From NCBI GenBank assembly GCA_031368215.1, contig JANLRD010000155.1:1-64000 (forward strand): DNA of 64,000 bases, in the 5' to 3' direction. The notes under the pieces were generated by a model. That model made no database searches, was not told the DNA's origin, and worked only from the letters and a program-made list of their open reading frames with translations. Positions 1 to 7,932 of this stretch are shown here, piece by piece (within the stretch, counting starts at the first letter, position 1; every line of letters starts with the position of its first letter). The position numbers were made by a program, and so were the translations under genes. This stretch comes from JANLQX01 sp031368215. Its GTDB lineage: Bacteria > Actinomycetota > Acidimicrobiia > Acidimicrobiales > JANYDT01.

Positions 1-476
1 GACCCTCCGGGCGAACGGTCGAGGTTCCATGGGTTGCGGGTGGGTCCGTACGCCAGCGGTTCCGTAGTCGCCACTGCGCCGAGCTCCGGCGTGTTCGTCC
101 GGCCGAGGATCACCATGCCGGCGCGCTTATATGCACGCGTAATGTTTGCATCTTCATCGTGGCGATACCCCGCCGCCTTCATCGCGATGTTGCCGAGATG
201 CAGGGGATCACCAGCGGTGGCCGGCCACAGATCCTTCATCAGCATCGGCACGCCGCGGAAGGGGCCTTGGGGCAGGGTCGCGCTCGCCGCGTCCGCCATC
301 GCCTGTTCGAACCGGCGATGGATCACCGCATTGATGCCACGGTCGCCGTCGTCGAGCGCTTCAATACGCTGAATCGCAGACGCGATCAGCTCGAGCGGGG
401 TGACCTCTCCTGCCTGGACGAGCGCGGCCTGCGCCACAGCATCGAGGTTCGCGGTCTGGCGGGCGAGATCATCCAT
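1..476 (-). CDS. Amidase signature family protein (N-terminal part, cut by window edge)
   Basis: Amidases of this family hydrolyse amide bonds with a Ser-cisSer-Lys triad. About 158 residues are visible. The family motif GVPMLMKDLW supplies the catalytic Lys near residue 81. The segment RTNTPELG and then NPWNLDRSPGG follow; the last leads straight into the Gly/Ser-rich motif carrying the serines, which lies just outside the window. The start is taken as the ATG at 476; an in-frame GTG at 494 would add six residues and neither has a convincing Shine-Dalgarno. It lies 43 bp behind the baeRF gene on the same strand and may share its transcript. The substrate cannot be told: GatA-like sequences and general aryl amidases look alike at this end. 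Confidence 0.85.
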   Translation of the reverse strand, partial: MDDLARQTANLDAVAQAALVQAGEVTPLELIASAIQRIEALDDGDRGINAVIHRRFEQAMADAASATLPQGPFRGVPMLMKDLWPATAGDPLHLGNIAMKAAGYRHDEDANITRAYKRAGMVILGRTNTPELGAVATTEPLAYGPTRNPWNLDRSPGG

Positions 477-519
477 GTGACGAGTCTCGGTCACCGGAGA
501 CGATCCGGCAAAGTGCCGT

Positions 520-1716
520 TCAGCGACGCAGGCGGATCGCTGCGATGTGGTCCGCGCCGAGCGTTCCCGCCGGCACGAAGATCACCGAGCCGTCCACTCG
601 CTGCACCATCTCGATGATCTCGTCGACGGCGTCGTCGAGCACGTCGGGCATCTCCGCGGTGAACGCCCGAACGAGGGACTGCCCGCCGAGCGTCGTCCAT
701 GCGGGATATCGGAACGCTTCGTCGACGATCAGCGTGTCGATGTCGCCCCGCTTCGCCGACCTCCACACACGATGAACACCGAGTGCGGAGCGTCGTTGCC
801 GCACGGCTGCGTCCAAGCGAACGAGGGCGCGCTGGCGCTCACGCTGCAGGTGCGCATCGAGGCCGGGGCGGGCCAGTTCGACAAGGCGGGAGACGGCAAC
901 CCGCTCATGGCTCCCGCTCACGACGTGCACGGGTTCGAACAGGGGATCCATCTTCACCAAAGCCCCCACCGCGGCCGGAGCCATCACGATCAGCGGAAGC
1001 CCCGCGGACTCGACGTGGCCAGCGACGGCGACGGCGGCCTTCCGCACGAACGCCCCCTGCATCTGGCGCTCCTTGGTCGAACGTTCCGCCTCCAGTCGGT
1101 GCCCCTTCCGGTCCTGTTGCGCCACCGTCACGCGGCGGTCGATGGGCAACTCCGACGACCGGACTTCGCGAAGGCGCTGCCCGATCCCGACATAGAGGCG
1201 CGCCGTTGCGTTGCCCAACACGAGCACCCGATACGGGGGGTTCAGGTAGAGCATCCGGGCGAGATCACGCGTAGCGAAGGTGGGGTCGATGACGACTCGT
1301 TCGTCGATCGGCGTCGCCACCCGGTACACCGCCCTTCCTTCCGGTCCGACGTAGAACCCGAGAGCTTGGCCAGATCGCTGACCGGCGATGCAAGTGATCA
1401 ACGCATCGAACGGAGCAACCTGGGCGGCTGCATCCTCGGGGGACATCTCGACTTCGAGCCGCCCGATGGCCTGCTGGACAAGCGCTGCAGCACGGACCTG
1501 TTCCGCCTCACCGAGGAGCAGATCAGGTGCCGTCGGAAGGAAGATCGAGATGCACGGATAGCCGGTCGCCGCCTGCAGTGCCCGCAGGTCATCGGGGCCG
1601 AGATCGCGCAGTATCGCCGCGGTGCTGCGGTGACGAGGGGTCGGAACGGACGCCGTGGCAACAGCGGCATCACCGTTCGGGACCATCGATGAGGACGTGG
1701 GGACGAGTGTGAGCAT
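520..1716 (-). CDS. baeRF-family protein (bacterial archaeo-eukaryotic release factor-like)
   Basis: A 398-residue protein with the layout of the baeRF families, bacterial relatives of eRF1/Pelota thought to act on ribosomes in rescue or hibernation rather than in normal termination. Visible hallmarks are DLRALQAATGYPCISIFLPT near residues 43-62, the central strand RVLVLGNATARLYVG, and the C-terminal GADHIAAIRLRR. The first 35 residues are low-complexity. The ATG is preceded by GGAG with a 7-nt spacer. Its 5' leader is a manganese-type riboswitch behind a strong promoter, so this is the first gene of its transcript, with the amidase gene downstream. Known for the family: eRF1-like fold. Inferred: a ribosome-linked role under metal control. 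The exact baeRF subfamily is not settled by reading alone. Confidence 0.75.
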   Translation of the reverse strand: MLTLVPTSSSMVPNGDAAVATASVPTPRHRSTAAILRDLGPDDLRALQAATGYPCISIFLPTAPDLLLGEAEQVRAAALVQQAIGRLEVEMSPEDAAAQVAPFDALITCIAGQRSGQALGFYVGPEGRAVYRVATPIDERVVIDPTFATRDLARMLYLNPPYRVLVLGNATARLYVGIGQRLREVRSSELPIDRRVTVAQQDRKGHRLEAERSTKERQMQGAFVRKAAVAVAGHVESAGLPLIVMAPAAVGALVKMDPLFEPVHVVSGSHERVAVSRLVELARPGLDAHLQRERQRALVRLDAAVRQRRSALGVHRVWRSAKRGDIDTLIVDEAFRYPAWTTLGGQSLVRAFTAEMPDVLDDAVDEIIEMVQRVDGSVIFVPAGTLGADHIAAIRLRR

Positions 1717-1830
1717 GAGGTTTCTCCGGACGGTGTCCGAAGGTCTTTCCCACCTGCCTGAACAGGTGCCCCGTCCGGATTCGCGGCGAATCGTGCTGAC
1801 GATCGAGGCTTGCGGGATACTCCCCTTCCG
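1717..1830 (-). promoter_or_regulatory. yybP-ykoY (Mn2+) riboswitch and expression platform in the baeRF leader
   Basis: Read on the minus strand, the leader starts with GAAGG followed by the invariant GGAGUA loop (1827-1818). An ATCGTCAGCACGAT hairpin follows, carrying the conserved CGUCA, then a CACCTG/CAGGTG stem. The aptamer closes with AAGA-CCUUC (1747-1739), so P1 is GAAGG paired to CCUUC. This is the architecture of the Lactococcus yybP-ykoY aptamer. Downstream, CCGTCCGGA (1731-1723), which includes the GGA of the ribosome-binding site, can pair perfectly with TCCGGACGG (1779-1771) in the aptamer, or locally as CGGAC-ACC-GTCCG. These exclusive pairings suggest control of translation initiation. 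The family senses Mn2+; the direction of control here is not shown. Confidence 0.85.
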
Positions 1831-1836
1831 GCCATC

Positions 1837-1865
1837 AGACTAGAGAAGTCTTCTTCCGGTGTCAA
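1837..1865 (-). promoter_or_regulatory. Sigma-70-type promoter for the riboswitch/baeRF transcript
   Basis: On the minus strand a perfect -35 TTGACA (1865-1860) is followed by a 17-nt spacer and -10 TAGTCT (1842-1837). Transcription would start near 1830, exactly where the riboswitch aptamer begins. The spacer holds AGAAGACTTCT, a near-palindrome that could be an operator; that part is speculation. Confidence 0.8.
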
Positions 1866-1953
1866 GGGAGAGCGGAACGCATCAGGCCCAGTTCTCACTA
1901 GGAACTTTCCGAGGATACAGGAATCACACTTCTGCCATCTGGATGCATCGACC

Positions 1954-2697
1954 TCACGACACGGCGAAGCGACCCGCGTCGATCATGGCCTCGCTCTGCT
2001 CCTTGTGAAGTCGTTCGTCGTAGCCGATCTGACGGAACAGTTCCGCGAGCGTTTCGTAGTCACCGAAATCATCGGCGAACGCCGACCGGAACGGTGTCGT
2101 CTCCCATTCGGGGTGATCGGCCACCAACTGCGCATACTCGTGTTCCGCGTGATCTTCGAAGTCGGCGTTCAGCCGATACGACCAGGGCGGGCGCACGATA
2201 AAGAGAACCCAGCTGATCCAGTAGTAGACGAACGCCAGCACCTGCGGGACGGCCTGGCGTCGCACGAACCCCTGCGACGCGCCGCCGTTGGTGAGTTCTT
2301 CCATGATGAGCAGGTGCCACTGCTCGTTGTCCTGCTCCCACCGGCTGATGCGTACGGTGTCGAACACTCGCCGGGCGAAACCTGGTCGACGAGCGGTATG
2401 GGTGACCGCGACGTAGGCCACGTTCTCCCACGCTTGGTAGGGAACCCGGGCGACCAACTCGAGCACGCGGAACTTCTCGAGCGTTCGAGCGCGTCCGTAG
2501 GCAAGGTCCATGGCAGCAAACAGCGCCTTCGACGGTAGCCACATGCCACGCCGCCTCGAGGCCAGCGTCTCCGCTTGAGCCGCCCGCAAGGCGTCGGGGC
2601 TGATACGTCGGATCGGACCGAACGGTGGACGCTCACCCAATGCTTCGCCGATCGGTCCTACCGCCAGACTCTCGAACGGATTCGTGGGCTTGCGCAT
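1954..2697 (-). CDS. Alternative oxidase / plastid terminal oxidase (PTOX)-like quinol oxidase
   Basis: A 247-residue di-iron quinol oxidase that would move electrons from quinol to O2 without pumping protons. Segments match the PTOX branch: VLELVARVPY (ligand E80), NEQWHLLIMEEL (E125, H128), FEDHAEHEY (E181) and DERLH (E228, H231), so all six expected iron ligands are present. A hydrophobic stretch near 152-169 fits the interfacial membrane helix. It begins 54 bp after the ABC-transporter ATPase stop on the same strand and may be the last gene of that operon. Alternative oxidases are uncommon in actinobacteria, which mostly use menaquinone, so the electron donor is open. Downstream lies the baeRF promoter. 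A plain di-iron protein of other function is possible but the motif match is good. Confidence 0.85.
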   Translation of the reverse strand: MRKPTNPFESLAVGPIGEALGERPPFGPIRRISPDALRAAQAETLASRRRGMWLPSKALFAAMDLAYGRARTLEKFRVLELVARVPYQAWENVAYVAVTHTARRPGFARRVFDTVRISRWEQDNEQWHLLIMEELTNGGASQGFVRRQAVPQVLAFVYYWISWVLFIVRPPWSYRLNADFEDHAEHEYAQLVADHPEWETTPFRSAFADDFGDYETLAELFRQIGYDERLHKEQSEAMIDAGRFAVS

Positions 2698-2751
2698 CAG
2701 ATCTCCTCGGCGTGTTGTCGCCTCCTCCGTTCAACGCCGCCGGGACGGGCC

Positions 2752-3810
2752 TTATGTCGTGACGCCTGGCTCAGCACACACACCGTGAGACGGGTCGACC
2801 GCGAGAAACACCACGTCGCCGACCTGGCGGGGCTCGGACGTGCCGAGCGTACGAACCACGACAGAGGTGAGCGGATCGTCGAGTCGGACGGTGAGAAGGG
2901 TGGACGCTCCCTGAAAGCTCGATTGCACCACGACACCCCGCAGGGTGTTGGAATCCGTCGAGGCCGTGAGCGTGAGGTCCTCGGGTCGGATGAGCACGAG
3001 CACATCCGTTCCGGCGGCTCCGTGGGCAGACGGAACAGTGAAGACGCAAGGACCGATTCGAACCGTATGCGCGCCGATGATCGTGGCGAGGAACTCGTTG
3101 GTGCTGCCGACGAAGCGGGCGACAAACGCGTTGGCCGGCTGACGATAGATCTGCTGCGGAGTAGCGAGCTGCTCGAGCCGGCCGTTCGACATCACGCCGA
3201 CGCGATCGGAGATGGCCAGTGCCTCTTCCTGATCATGGGTCACGAACAGCGTGGTGATGCCCAGCTCCGTTTGGAGCGTGCGGATCTCATCGCGAAGCGA
3301 TGTGCGGACCTTCGCGTCGAGTGCTGAGAGCGGCTCGTCGAGGAGCAGGACGGACGGCTGCACTGCCAGTGCTCGGGCAAGGGCAACCCGCTGCTGCTGG
3401 CCTCCGGAGAGCTGGTGGGGGTAGCGGTTCTTCAGCGGGCCGAGTTGGACGAGCTCCAGTGTCTCGGCGACGCGCGCGGCGCGTTGCGGGCCGGGGATCT
3501 TGCGCGTGCGAAGGCCGAACTCGACGTTCTCCCCGACCGAGAGGTTCGGGAAGAGGCTGTAGCTCTGGAACACCATGCCCATGTTGCGCTTGTGGGCCGG
3601 GGTGTTGGTGAGATCGTCCCCGGCCACCGACACCGAACCCGTGTCGGGTTTCTCGAACCCGGCAGCTACGCGAAGGGCCGTGGTCTTCCCGCACCCGGAG
3701 GGTCCGAGCAGACTGATGAGCTCGCCCTTGTGGAGCTCGAGGTCGAGGCTCTCCAACGCAACGGTGGGGCCGAACGTCTTGCGGACGCCGGAGAAGACGA
3801 GAGCGGTCAT
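2752..3810 (-). CDS. ABC transporter ATP-binding protein (PotA/FbpC type)
   Basis: A 352-residue cytoplasmic ATPase that powers the importer encoded upstream. Walker A is GPSGCGKT (36-43), the Q-loop is in MVFQSYSLFPNL, the signature is LSGGQ (134-138), Walker B is LLLDEP (155-160) and the switch His is in FVTHDQEEAL. Residues about 235-352 form a TOBE-type C-terminal domain, as in PotA, FbpC and MalK. It lies 61 bp after the second permease gene. Members of this group serve polyamine, ferric iron, phosphonate and thiamine uptake, and the ATPase alone does not say which. Length is normal for the family. Confidence 0.95.
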   Translation of the reverse strand: MTALVFSGVRKTFGPTVALESLDLELHKGELISLLGPSGCGKTTALRVAAGFEKPDTGSVSVAGDDLTNTPAHKRNMGMVFQSYSLFPNLSVGENVEFGLRTRKIPGPQRAARVAETLELVQLGPLKNRYPHQLSGGQQQRVALARALAVQPSVLLLDEPLSALDAKVRTSLRDEIRTLQTELGITTLFVTHDQEEALAISDRVGVMSNGRLEQLATPQQIYRQPANAFVARFVGSTNEFLATIIGAHTVRIGPCVFTVPSAHGAAGTDVLVLIRPEDLTLTASTDSNTLRGVVVQSSFQGASTLLTVRLDDPLTSVVVRTLGTSEPRQVGDVVFLAVDPSHGVCAEPGVTT

Positions 3811-3871
3811 GTGGATGCTTTCCAGGTCAAACGAACAGCGAACGATGGCGGAGATGCGTTTGGGGCCGAGC

Positions 3872-4744
3872 TCACGACATCACCAGCGGGGTGACCGGTT
3901 CGGGCTCTCCGGACTCCCGACGCCGACGAGGCCTGGTGAGAACACTGAGCAGGGCGAAGAGCGCAGTTGTTCCGACCAGCGCAGTCAGCGCGAGAGCCAT
4001 TCCCCCTTGCGGTTCACGTCCCTGGTACTGGGCCATGAAGGCGGGCAGCGTGCGCTTCAGCAGCGTCCGGGCGACCGTGTACTCCCCGAGCACGACCGCG
4101 GCGGTGAGGAACGATGCGGAGATGATCGCGGCCCGGATGTTCGGCACGATGGCCCGACGCAAGGTGGTGCCCCAGCCGGCACCGAGGCTGCGCGATGCGT
4201 CGACGAGCGTCTTCACGTCGATCGCCTTCACTCCGGCATCCAGCGAGCGGAACGTGAACGGCAGCGCAAGCACCGTATAAAAGGGGATGAGCGAGTAGTT
4301 CGAGTTCAGGAACCAGCGGGCGTGGGGCTTGAGCGGCAAGATGCCGGCCACCAGTGCGATCGGCGGAATCACGTAGGGCAGGACCGTCAGGAACTCGACG
4401 AACGCCCGCGCCTTGGGAATGCGGACGTGGACCCACAAGGTGGTTGGCACGAGGAGCACCAGCGTCGTGGCCACGGTGCCCGCGGCGAGTCGCAGGCTCA
4501 ACCCGAGCGCGCTCTGGAACTCCTTGTCCTTGAACGCCTTGGTCACTCCGTCCAACGACCATTTCTTCGCGAGCGTCGACCAACCGAGGTTGATCATCGG
4601 CACACCCTGGAACGCGAATCGGGCCATGGCCACCAGCGGGAGCACGAAGAACAGCGTCGAGAGCACCACAACCGTGAAGGGGCCGAGGCGCCCGACTCGG
4701 CCGACGACACTCGTGCGAGGTCGCAGATTCGTGTCAGCGCTCAT
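3872..4744 (-). CDS. ABC transporter permease, second subunit (PotC/FbpB-like)
   Basis: About 290 residues with six predicted membrane helices. The EAA-type cytoplasmic loop is DASRSLGAGWGTTLRRAIVPNIRAA, here split between residues near 185-208, which contacts the ATPase. The start chosen (ATG at 4744) gives a 4-nt ATGA overlap with the stop of the first permease gene, typical translational coupling; an ATG nine bases upstream (4753) is in frame and also possible. With the other permease it forms the heterodimeric channel of a type I importer. Substrate undetermined. Confidence 0.93.
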   Translation of the reverse strand: MSADTNLRPRTSVVGRVGRLGPFTVVVLSTLFFVLPLVAMARFAFQGVPMINLGWSTLAKKWSLDGVTKAFKDKEFQSALGLSLRLAAGTVATTLVLLVPTTLWVHVRIPKARAFVEFLTVLPYVIPPIALVAGILPLKPHARWFLNSNYSLIPFYTVLALPFTFRSLDAGVKAIDVKTLVDASRSLGAGWGTTLRRAIVPNIRAAIISASFLTAAVVLGEYTVARTLLKRTLPAFMAQYQGREPQGGMALALTALVGTTALFALLSVLTRPRRRRESGEPEPVTPLVMS

Positions 4745-5655
4745 CGCTGCCACCGCTCTGCGCGCTTACGAAGGAACCAATAGAGGCCCATGCAGACCGT
4801 CATGACGACGATCATCCACGCTGCGAGCGAGAACCCGAGTTGGTCTTCGTTGGCGCTCACGTCACCGCGCAGGTAAAACCCGATCCGCAAGGGAACGATG
4901 AGCGACTTCTGACTGATCGCCGCCGCCGTCGCGTAGGCACTGAACGAGTTCGCGAACAGCAGCAGGAAACCACCGAGGAGCGAGGGTGCGAGTACCGGCA
5001 GGCCGACACGGGTCCAGTACGTCCAACTCGTGCCCCCGAGGTTCGCGCAGGCTTCGCGCCACGCAACCTTGAGGCCATCGATGGCCGGAAGGGTGATGAG
5101 CACCATCAGCGGGACGTTGAAATACGAATAGACGACCGTGAGTCCCCACGTGCTGTCGAGTGTGAACGAACCGCCGTAGAGCTTGAAGCCGAACAGCCCC
5201 TCGAGGATCTTGGTGAGCAGGCCTTGACGGCCGAGGAGCGCGATGAAGGCGAACGCGAGTGGGATACCGCCGAGATTGGCGGCAACCCCGCTGAAGGAGG
5301 TGACGAGCGATCGGAGCCAGCGGGGCCGACGGAGCACGGTGGCGGCGTACGCCAGCAGGGTGCCGATGATGACGCCGACGAGCGCGGATTGGGCGGATAG
5401 CCGGACAGAGAACTTGAACGCGTCGAAGTTCTGTCCGGTGAACGCGTCCTTGAGTGCCTTCGTCCCGACATCACCGTTGTTGTCGGTCAGCGCCCGCTGG
5501 AAGACGCTGATCGCCGGAACGATCAGGAACAGCGTGAGGAACGCCAACAGCGGAACCAGCCCGATCCAGGACCGGTTCCGCTGTCGGCGGAGGGCAACGG
5601 GGGCCGCGCCGTCGGCGCGACCCCTCGATGCAACGGCGATATCAGGCGTCGGCAA
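4741..5655 (-). CDS. ABC transporter permease, first subunit (PotB-like)
   Basis: 304 residues, with a cytoplasmic N-terminus rich in Arg, a first membrane helix at about 31-50 (GLVPLLAFLTLFLIVP) and five more. The coupling loop includes EACANLGGTSWTYWTRVGLP near residues 205-224, a variant of the EAA motif. The gene start overlaps the end of the solute-binding protein gene by 14 nt and its stop overlaps the next permease start, so the three are surely one transcript. It forms the membrane channel with its partner. Confidence 0.93.
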   Translation of the reverse strand: MPTPDIAVASRGRADGAAPVALRRQRNRSWIGLVPLLAFLTLFLIVPAISVFQRALTDNNGDVGTKALKDAFTGQNFDAFKFSVRLSAQSALVGVIIGTLLAYAATVLRRPRWLRSLVTSFSGVAANLGGIPLAFAFIALLGRQGLLTKILEGLFGFKLYGGSFTLDSTWGLTVVYSYFNVPLMVLITLPAIDGLKVAWREACANLGGTSWTYWTRVGLPVLAPSLLGGFLLLFANSFSAYATAAAISQKSLIVPLRIGFYLRGDVSANEDQLGFSLAAWMIVVMTVCMGLYWFLRKRAERWQR

Positions 5656-6889
5656 CCTGCGGGCCCCACTCCTTGGCGAGAACGTCTTTCGCAGCAGTGA
5701 TCTGAGCGGGGGTCAGGAACGCGACCTTGGAGATGAGCTCGGCCGGCGGCAGATTCTTCTTCGCTTCCTCGGTGACCTTGCCGGCCTTGACGAGTGCCTC
5801 GAAGCGGGCTGGGATCGCTCCACCGCCGAGGTAGCCGAGCGCACCTTCGTCAGAAAGGATGTGCTCCATCCACAGCTTGCCGCACGCCTGGTGCGGCGAA
5901 CCCTTGACGACACCCTGGGCGTAGAAGCCGCCGTAGACGCCGTCGGACGGGTAGTTGAGCTCGACGGTGAGGCCGGCCTTGACGAGATCGGCCTGGATGC
6001 CGGGCAGGTTGTAGCTCCAGTCGATGGCGATCGGCGTCTCACCAGAGAGCACCGTGGCCTTAGTGACATCGGTGCCGCCCAGGTTGCCGCTCTTCTTCAG
6101 GTCGGCGAAGAACTTGATGCCCGGGAGGATGTCGTCGGCGCTGCCGCCGTTGGCGATCGAGGCCGCCATGACGCCGGCAAACGCAGCACCGGCTTCGCGG
6201 GGATCGCCGTTCAGGGCAATGAGGCCTTTGTACTCCGGCTTCTTGAGGTCAGCGAACGTCTTCGGAGCGTTCGGGACGATCTTGGTGTTCGTGAGGATTG
6301 CCATGATGCCGTAGTACGAGGCGACCCAGTTTCCTGCTGGGTCCTTCAATGCCGCCGGCACGTCGCCGGCCGAGGTCGGGGTGTAGGGCTCGAACATGCC
6401 GGCGGCCGTCATCTCCGAGGCGATCGCCGGGCTCACGTCGACGTTGTCGGGCTGGTCCTTCTGGCCGGCGAGGGTCTTCACCGCTTCCATCTCGTCCTTG
6501 GACGAGCCGTCGGGGTTGGCGACGGGGTTCTTCACGCCCGGGTACTTGTCCCGGAAGCTCTGAAGGATGCCCTTGTAGTTCGCCCACTCGTCGGGAAGGG
6601 CGATCAGGTTGACCTGGCCCTCGGTCTTGCAGTCCGCGGCGAGCTTGGTGAGGTCAGCGCCGCCGGCGGCGGGGGCGGGGGCGGCCTCGGTGGCCGCGGC
6701 GGCCGCCTCGGTCTCGGCGGCGGCGGCTGCCGTTGTTTCGGCAGCGGCGGCTGCCGTTGTTTCGGCGGCGGCGGCGGTCGTTTCGGCCGGTGCGGCGGTC
6801 GTGTCTGCCGAGTTCGAGCTGCAGGCCGCGAGTGCGAGCCCGGCAGACATGACGACGGCGATTGCCATGGTGGTTCGTGTAGTTCTCAT
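5642..6889 (-). CDS. ABC transporter substrate-binding lipoprotein
   Basis: 415 residues from the ATG at 6889, chosen because it opens directly into a lipoprotein signal peptide, MRTTRTTM followed by a hydrophobic core and the lipobox LAAC (Cys23). Upstream in-frame starts would bury that signal. An unusually Ala/Glu/Thr-rich linker (about residues 26-70) of repeated ETTAAAA units tethers the binding domain, which resembles family 1 iron/polyamine-type binding proteins (IDWSYNLPG, GGGAIPARF). First gene of the SBP-permease-permease-ATPase operon. The ligand cannot be assigned: the Tyr pair of FbpA is not obvious, and polyamine or phosphonate binding is equally possible. Confidence 0.92.
   Translation of the reverse strand: MRTTRTTMAIAVVMSAGLALAACSSNSADTTAAPAETTAAAAETTAAAAAETTAAAAAETEAAAAATEAAPAPAAGGADLTKLAADCKTEGQVNLIALPDEWANYKGILQSFRDKYPGVKNPVANPDGSSKDEMEAVKTLAGQKDQPDNVDVSPAIASEMTAAGMFEPYTPTSAGDVPAALKDPAGNWVASYYGIMAILTNTKIVPNAPKTFADLKKPEYKGLIALNGDPREAGAAFAGVMAASIANGGSADDILPGIKFFADLKKSGNLGGTDVTKATVLSGETPIAIDWSYNLPGIQADLVKAGLTVELNYPSDGVYGGFYAQGVVKGSPHQACGKLWMEHILSDEGALGYLGGGAIPARFEALVKAGKVTEEAKKNLPPAELISKVAFLTPAQITAAKDVLAKEWGPQVADA
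6720..6786 (-). repeat. 24-bp tandem repeat in the linker of the substrate-binding lipoprotein
   Basis: Two identical 21-nt cores (6720-6740 and 6744-6764) sit 24 bp apart and a degenerate third follows to 6786. They encode ETTAAAAA units. In-frame period-24 units like this can expand or contract without breaking the gene. Confidence 0.8.
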
Positions 6890-7059
6890 TGCTGGTGGTT
6901 CCCCTTGTTCGTGGTGACGGCCGAACCGTAACAGGGCCGATCGAGCCCCGCTCAACCGTTGTGTTGAACGCACGGCCAACAGCGGACGAATCTGCGGCGA
7001 CACCCTCGCCCGGATGCGCCGTCGCGATGTACCCCTCCGGAGCTGGCAGCCTGGACCGG

Positions 7060-7824
7060 ATGCTCGTCCAGGTGTTCTCCGATCTGCACCTCGACTTCGC
7101 CGGATCGTTCACGCCCACCCCCGCACCAGACGCCGTGCTGGCCATCGTGCCCGGCGACGTCGGGCACTCCCCCGACGCCCTGGACCGGCTCCGCGGATGG
7201 CCGGTGCCGCTGGTCTTCGTGCCCGGCAACCACGAATACGACGGCGCTGACCTGGCCGACGGCGACGTCGAGCTGGAGGAGCGGTGCGCCGAGTTGGGCT
7301 TCACCTTTCTGAACTGCCGCTCGCTCCGCCTCGAGGACGGTCCTCGTCGCATCCGTCTCGTCGGAGCGTCACGTTGGTGGGACTTCGACCTGCTCGGCGC
7401 CCACCGTCGGGCGGAGTGCATGGCCTTCGGCGAGCGCTATCTGCGACACATGGGGTCCGCCTGGGGCGGTCGGCCGCTCCACGGTCCCGACGTGCGCCGG
7501 CTCGCACTCGAGCACCGGGAGTGGCTGGAAGCCGAGTTGGCCGAACCCTTCGACGGCACGACAGTGGCGATCACCCATACGGGCCCGTCGGGGCGCTCCG
7601 CTGACCCCAGATACGGCCTGAGCAGCGGCACCGCCAGCTTCTGCAACGCCGATGACGACCTCCTCCCCCTCGCCGAGGTGTGGATTCATGGACATCTCCA
7701 CTGCCCGCACGACTACACCGTTGCCCACGAACGCGGTACCACCCGCGTGGTTTGCAACCCGCGCGGCTACGAGCGTCTGCGCGAGCCGGCCGGATACACC
7801 GAACACCTCGTCGTCGAGATCTGA
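7060..7824 (+). CDS. Calcineurin-type metallophosphoesterase
   Basis: 254 residues. The dinuclear metal-site motifs appear in order: SDLHLD (D-x-H) at the N-terminus, PGDVG, PGNHEYDG (GNHE), an ITHTGPSG His, and IHGHLHCPHDY (GHxH). The start at 7060 puts the first motif eight residues in, as usual; longer in-frame extensions to 6889 overlap the divergent lipoprotein gene. It would hydrolyse a phosphomonoester or diester in the cytoplasm. The sequence family is common next to unrelated genes and the substrate is unknown. It is divergent from the ABC operon and about 110 bp ahead of the GGDEF-EAL gene. Confidence 0.88.
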   Translation: MLVQVFSDLHLDFAGSFTPTPAPDAVLAIVPGDVGHSPDALDRLRGWPVPLVFVPGNHEYDGADLADGDVELEERCAELGFTFLNCRSLRLEDGPRRIRLVGASRWWDFDLLGAHRRAECMAFGERYLRHMGSAWGGRPLHGPDVRRLALEHREWLEAELAEPFDGTTVAITHTGPSGRSADPRYGLSSGTASFCNADDDLLPLAEVWIHGHLHCPHDYTVAHERGTTRVVCNPRGYERLREPAGYTEHLVVEI

Positions 7825-7932
7825 TCGCACCCGGCCAACCTCGCCGGGGGAAGATCCCGGAACCGGCGGGGGCCTTCTGGAAACATGGGGGGTATTGCTC
7901 AGCCACCGCAACAGCGAGCCGATAGGTAGTCC

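Noticed and set aside
547..1692. Long open frame on the plus strand opposite the baeRF gene
   Set aside because: It is the antisense of a recognised family; the translation is Arg/His/Gly-rich with no motif.
1897..1913. Terminator after the PTOX-like gene (AGTTC/GAACT stem)
   Set aside because: Only five weak base pairs and no T-tract.
7825..7932. Possible c-di-GMP riboswitch before the GGDEF-EAL gene
   Set aside because: The 108-bp leader has none of the GEMM-I conserved loops; only GC-rich stems.
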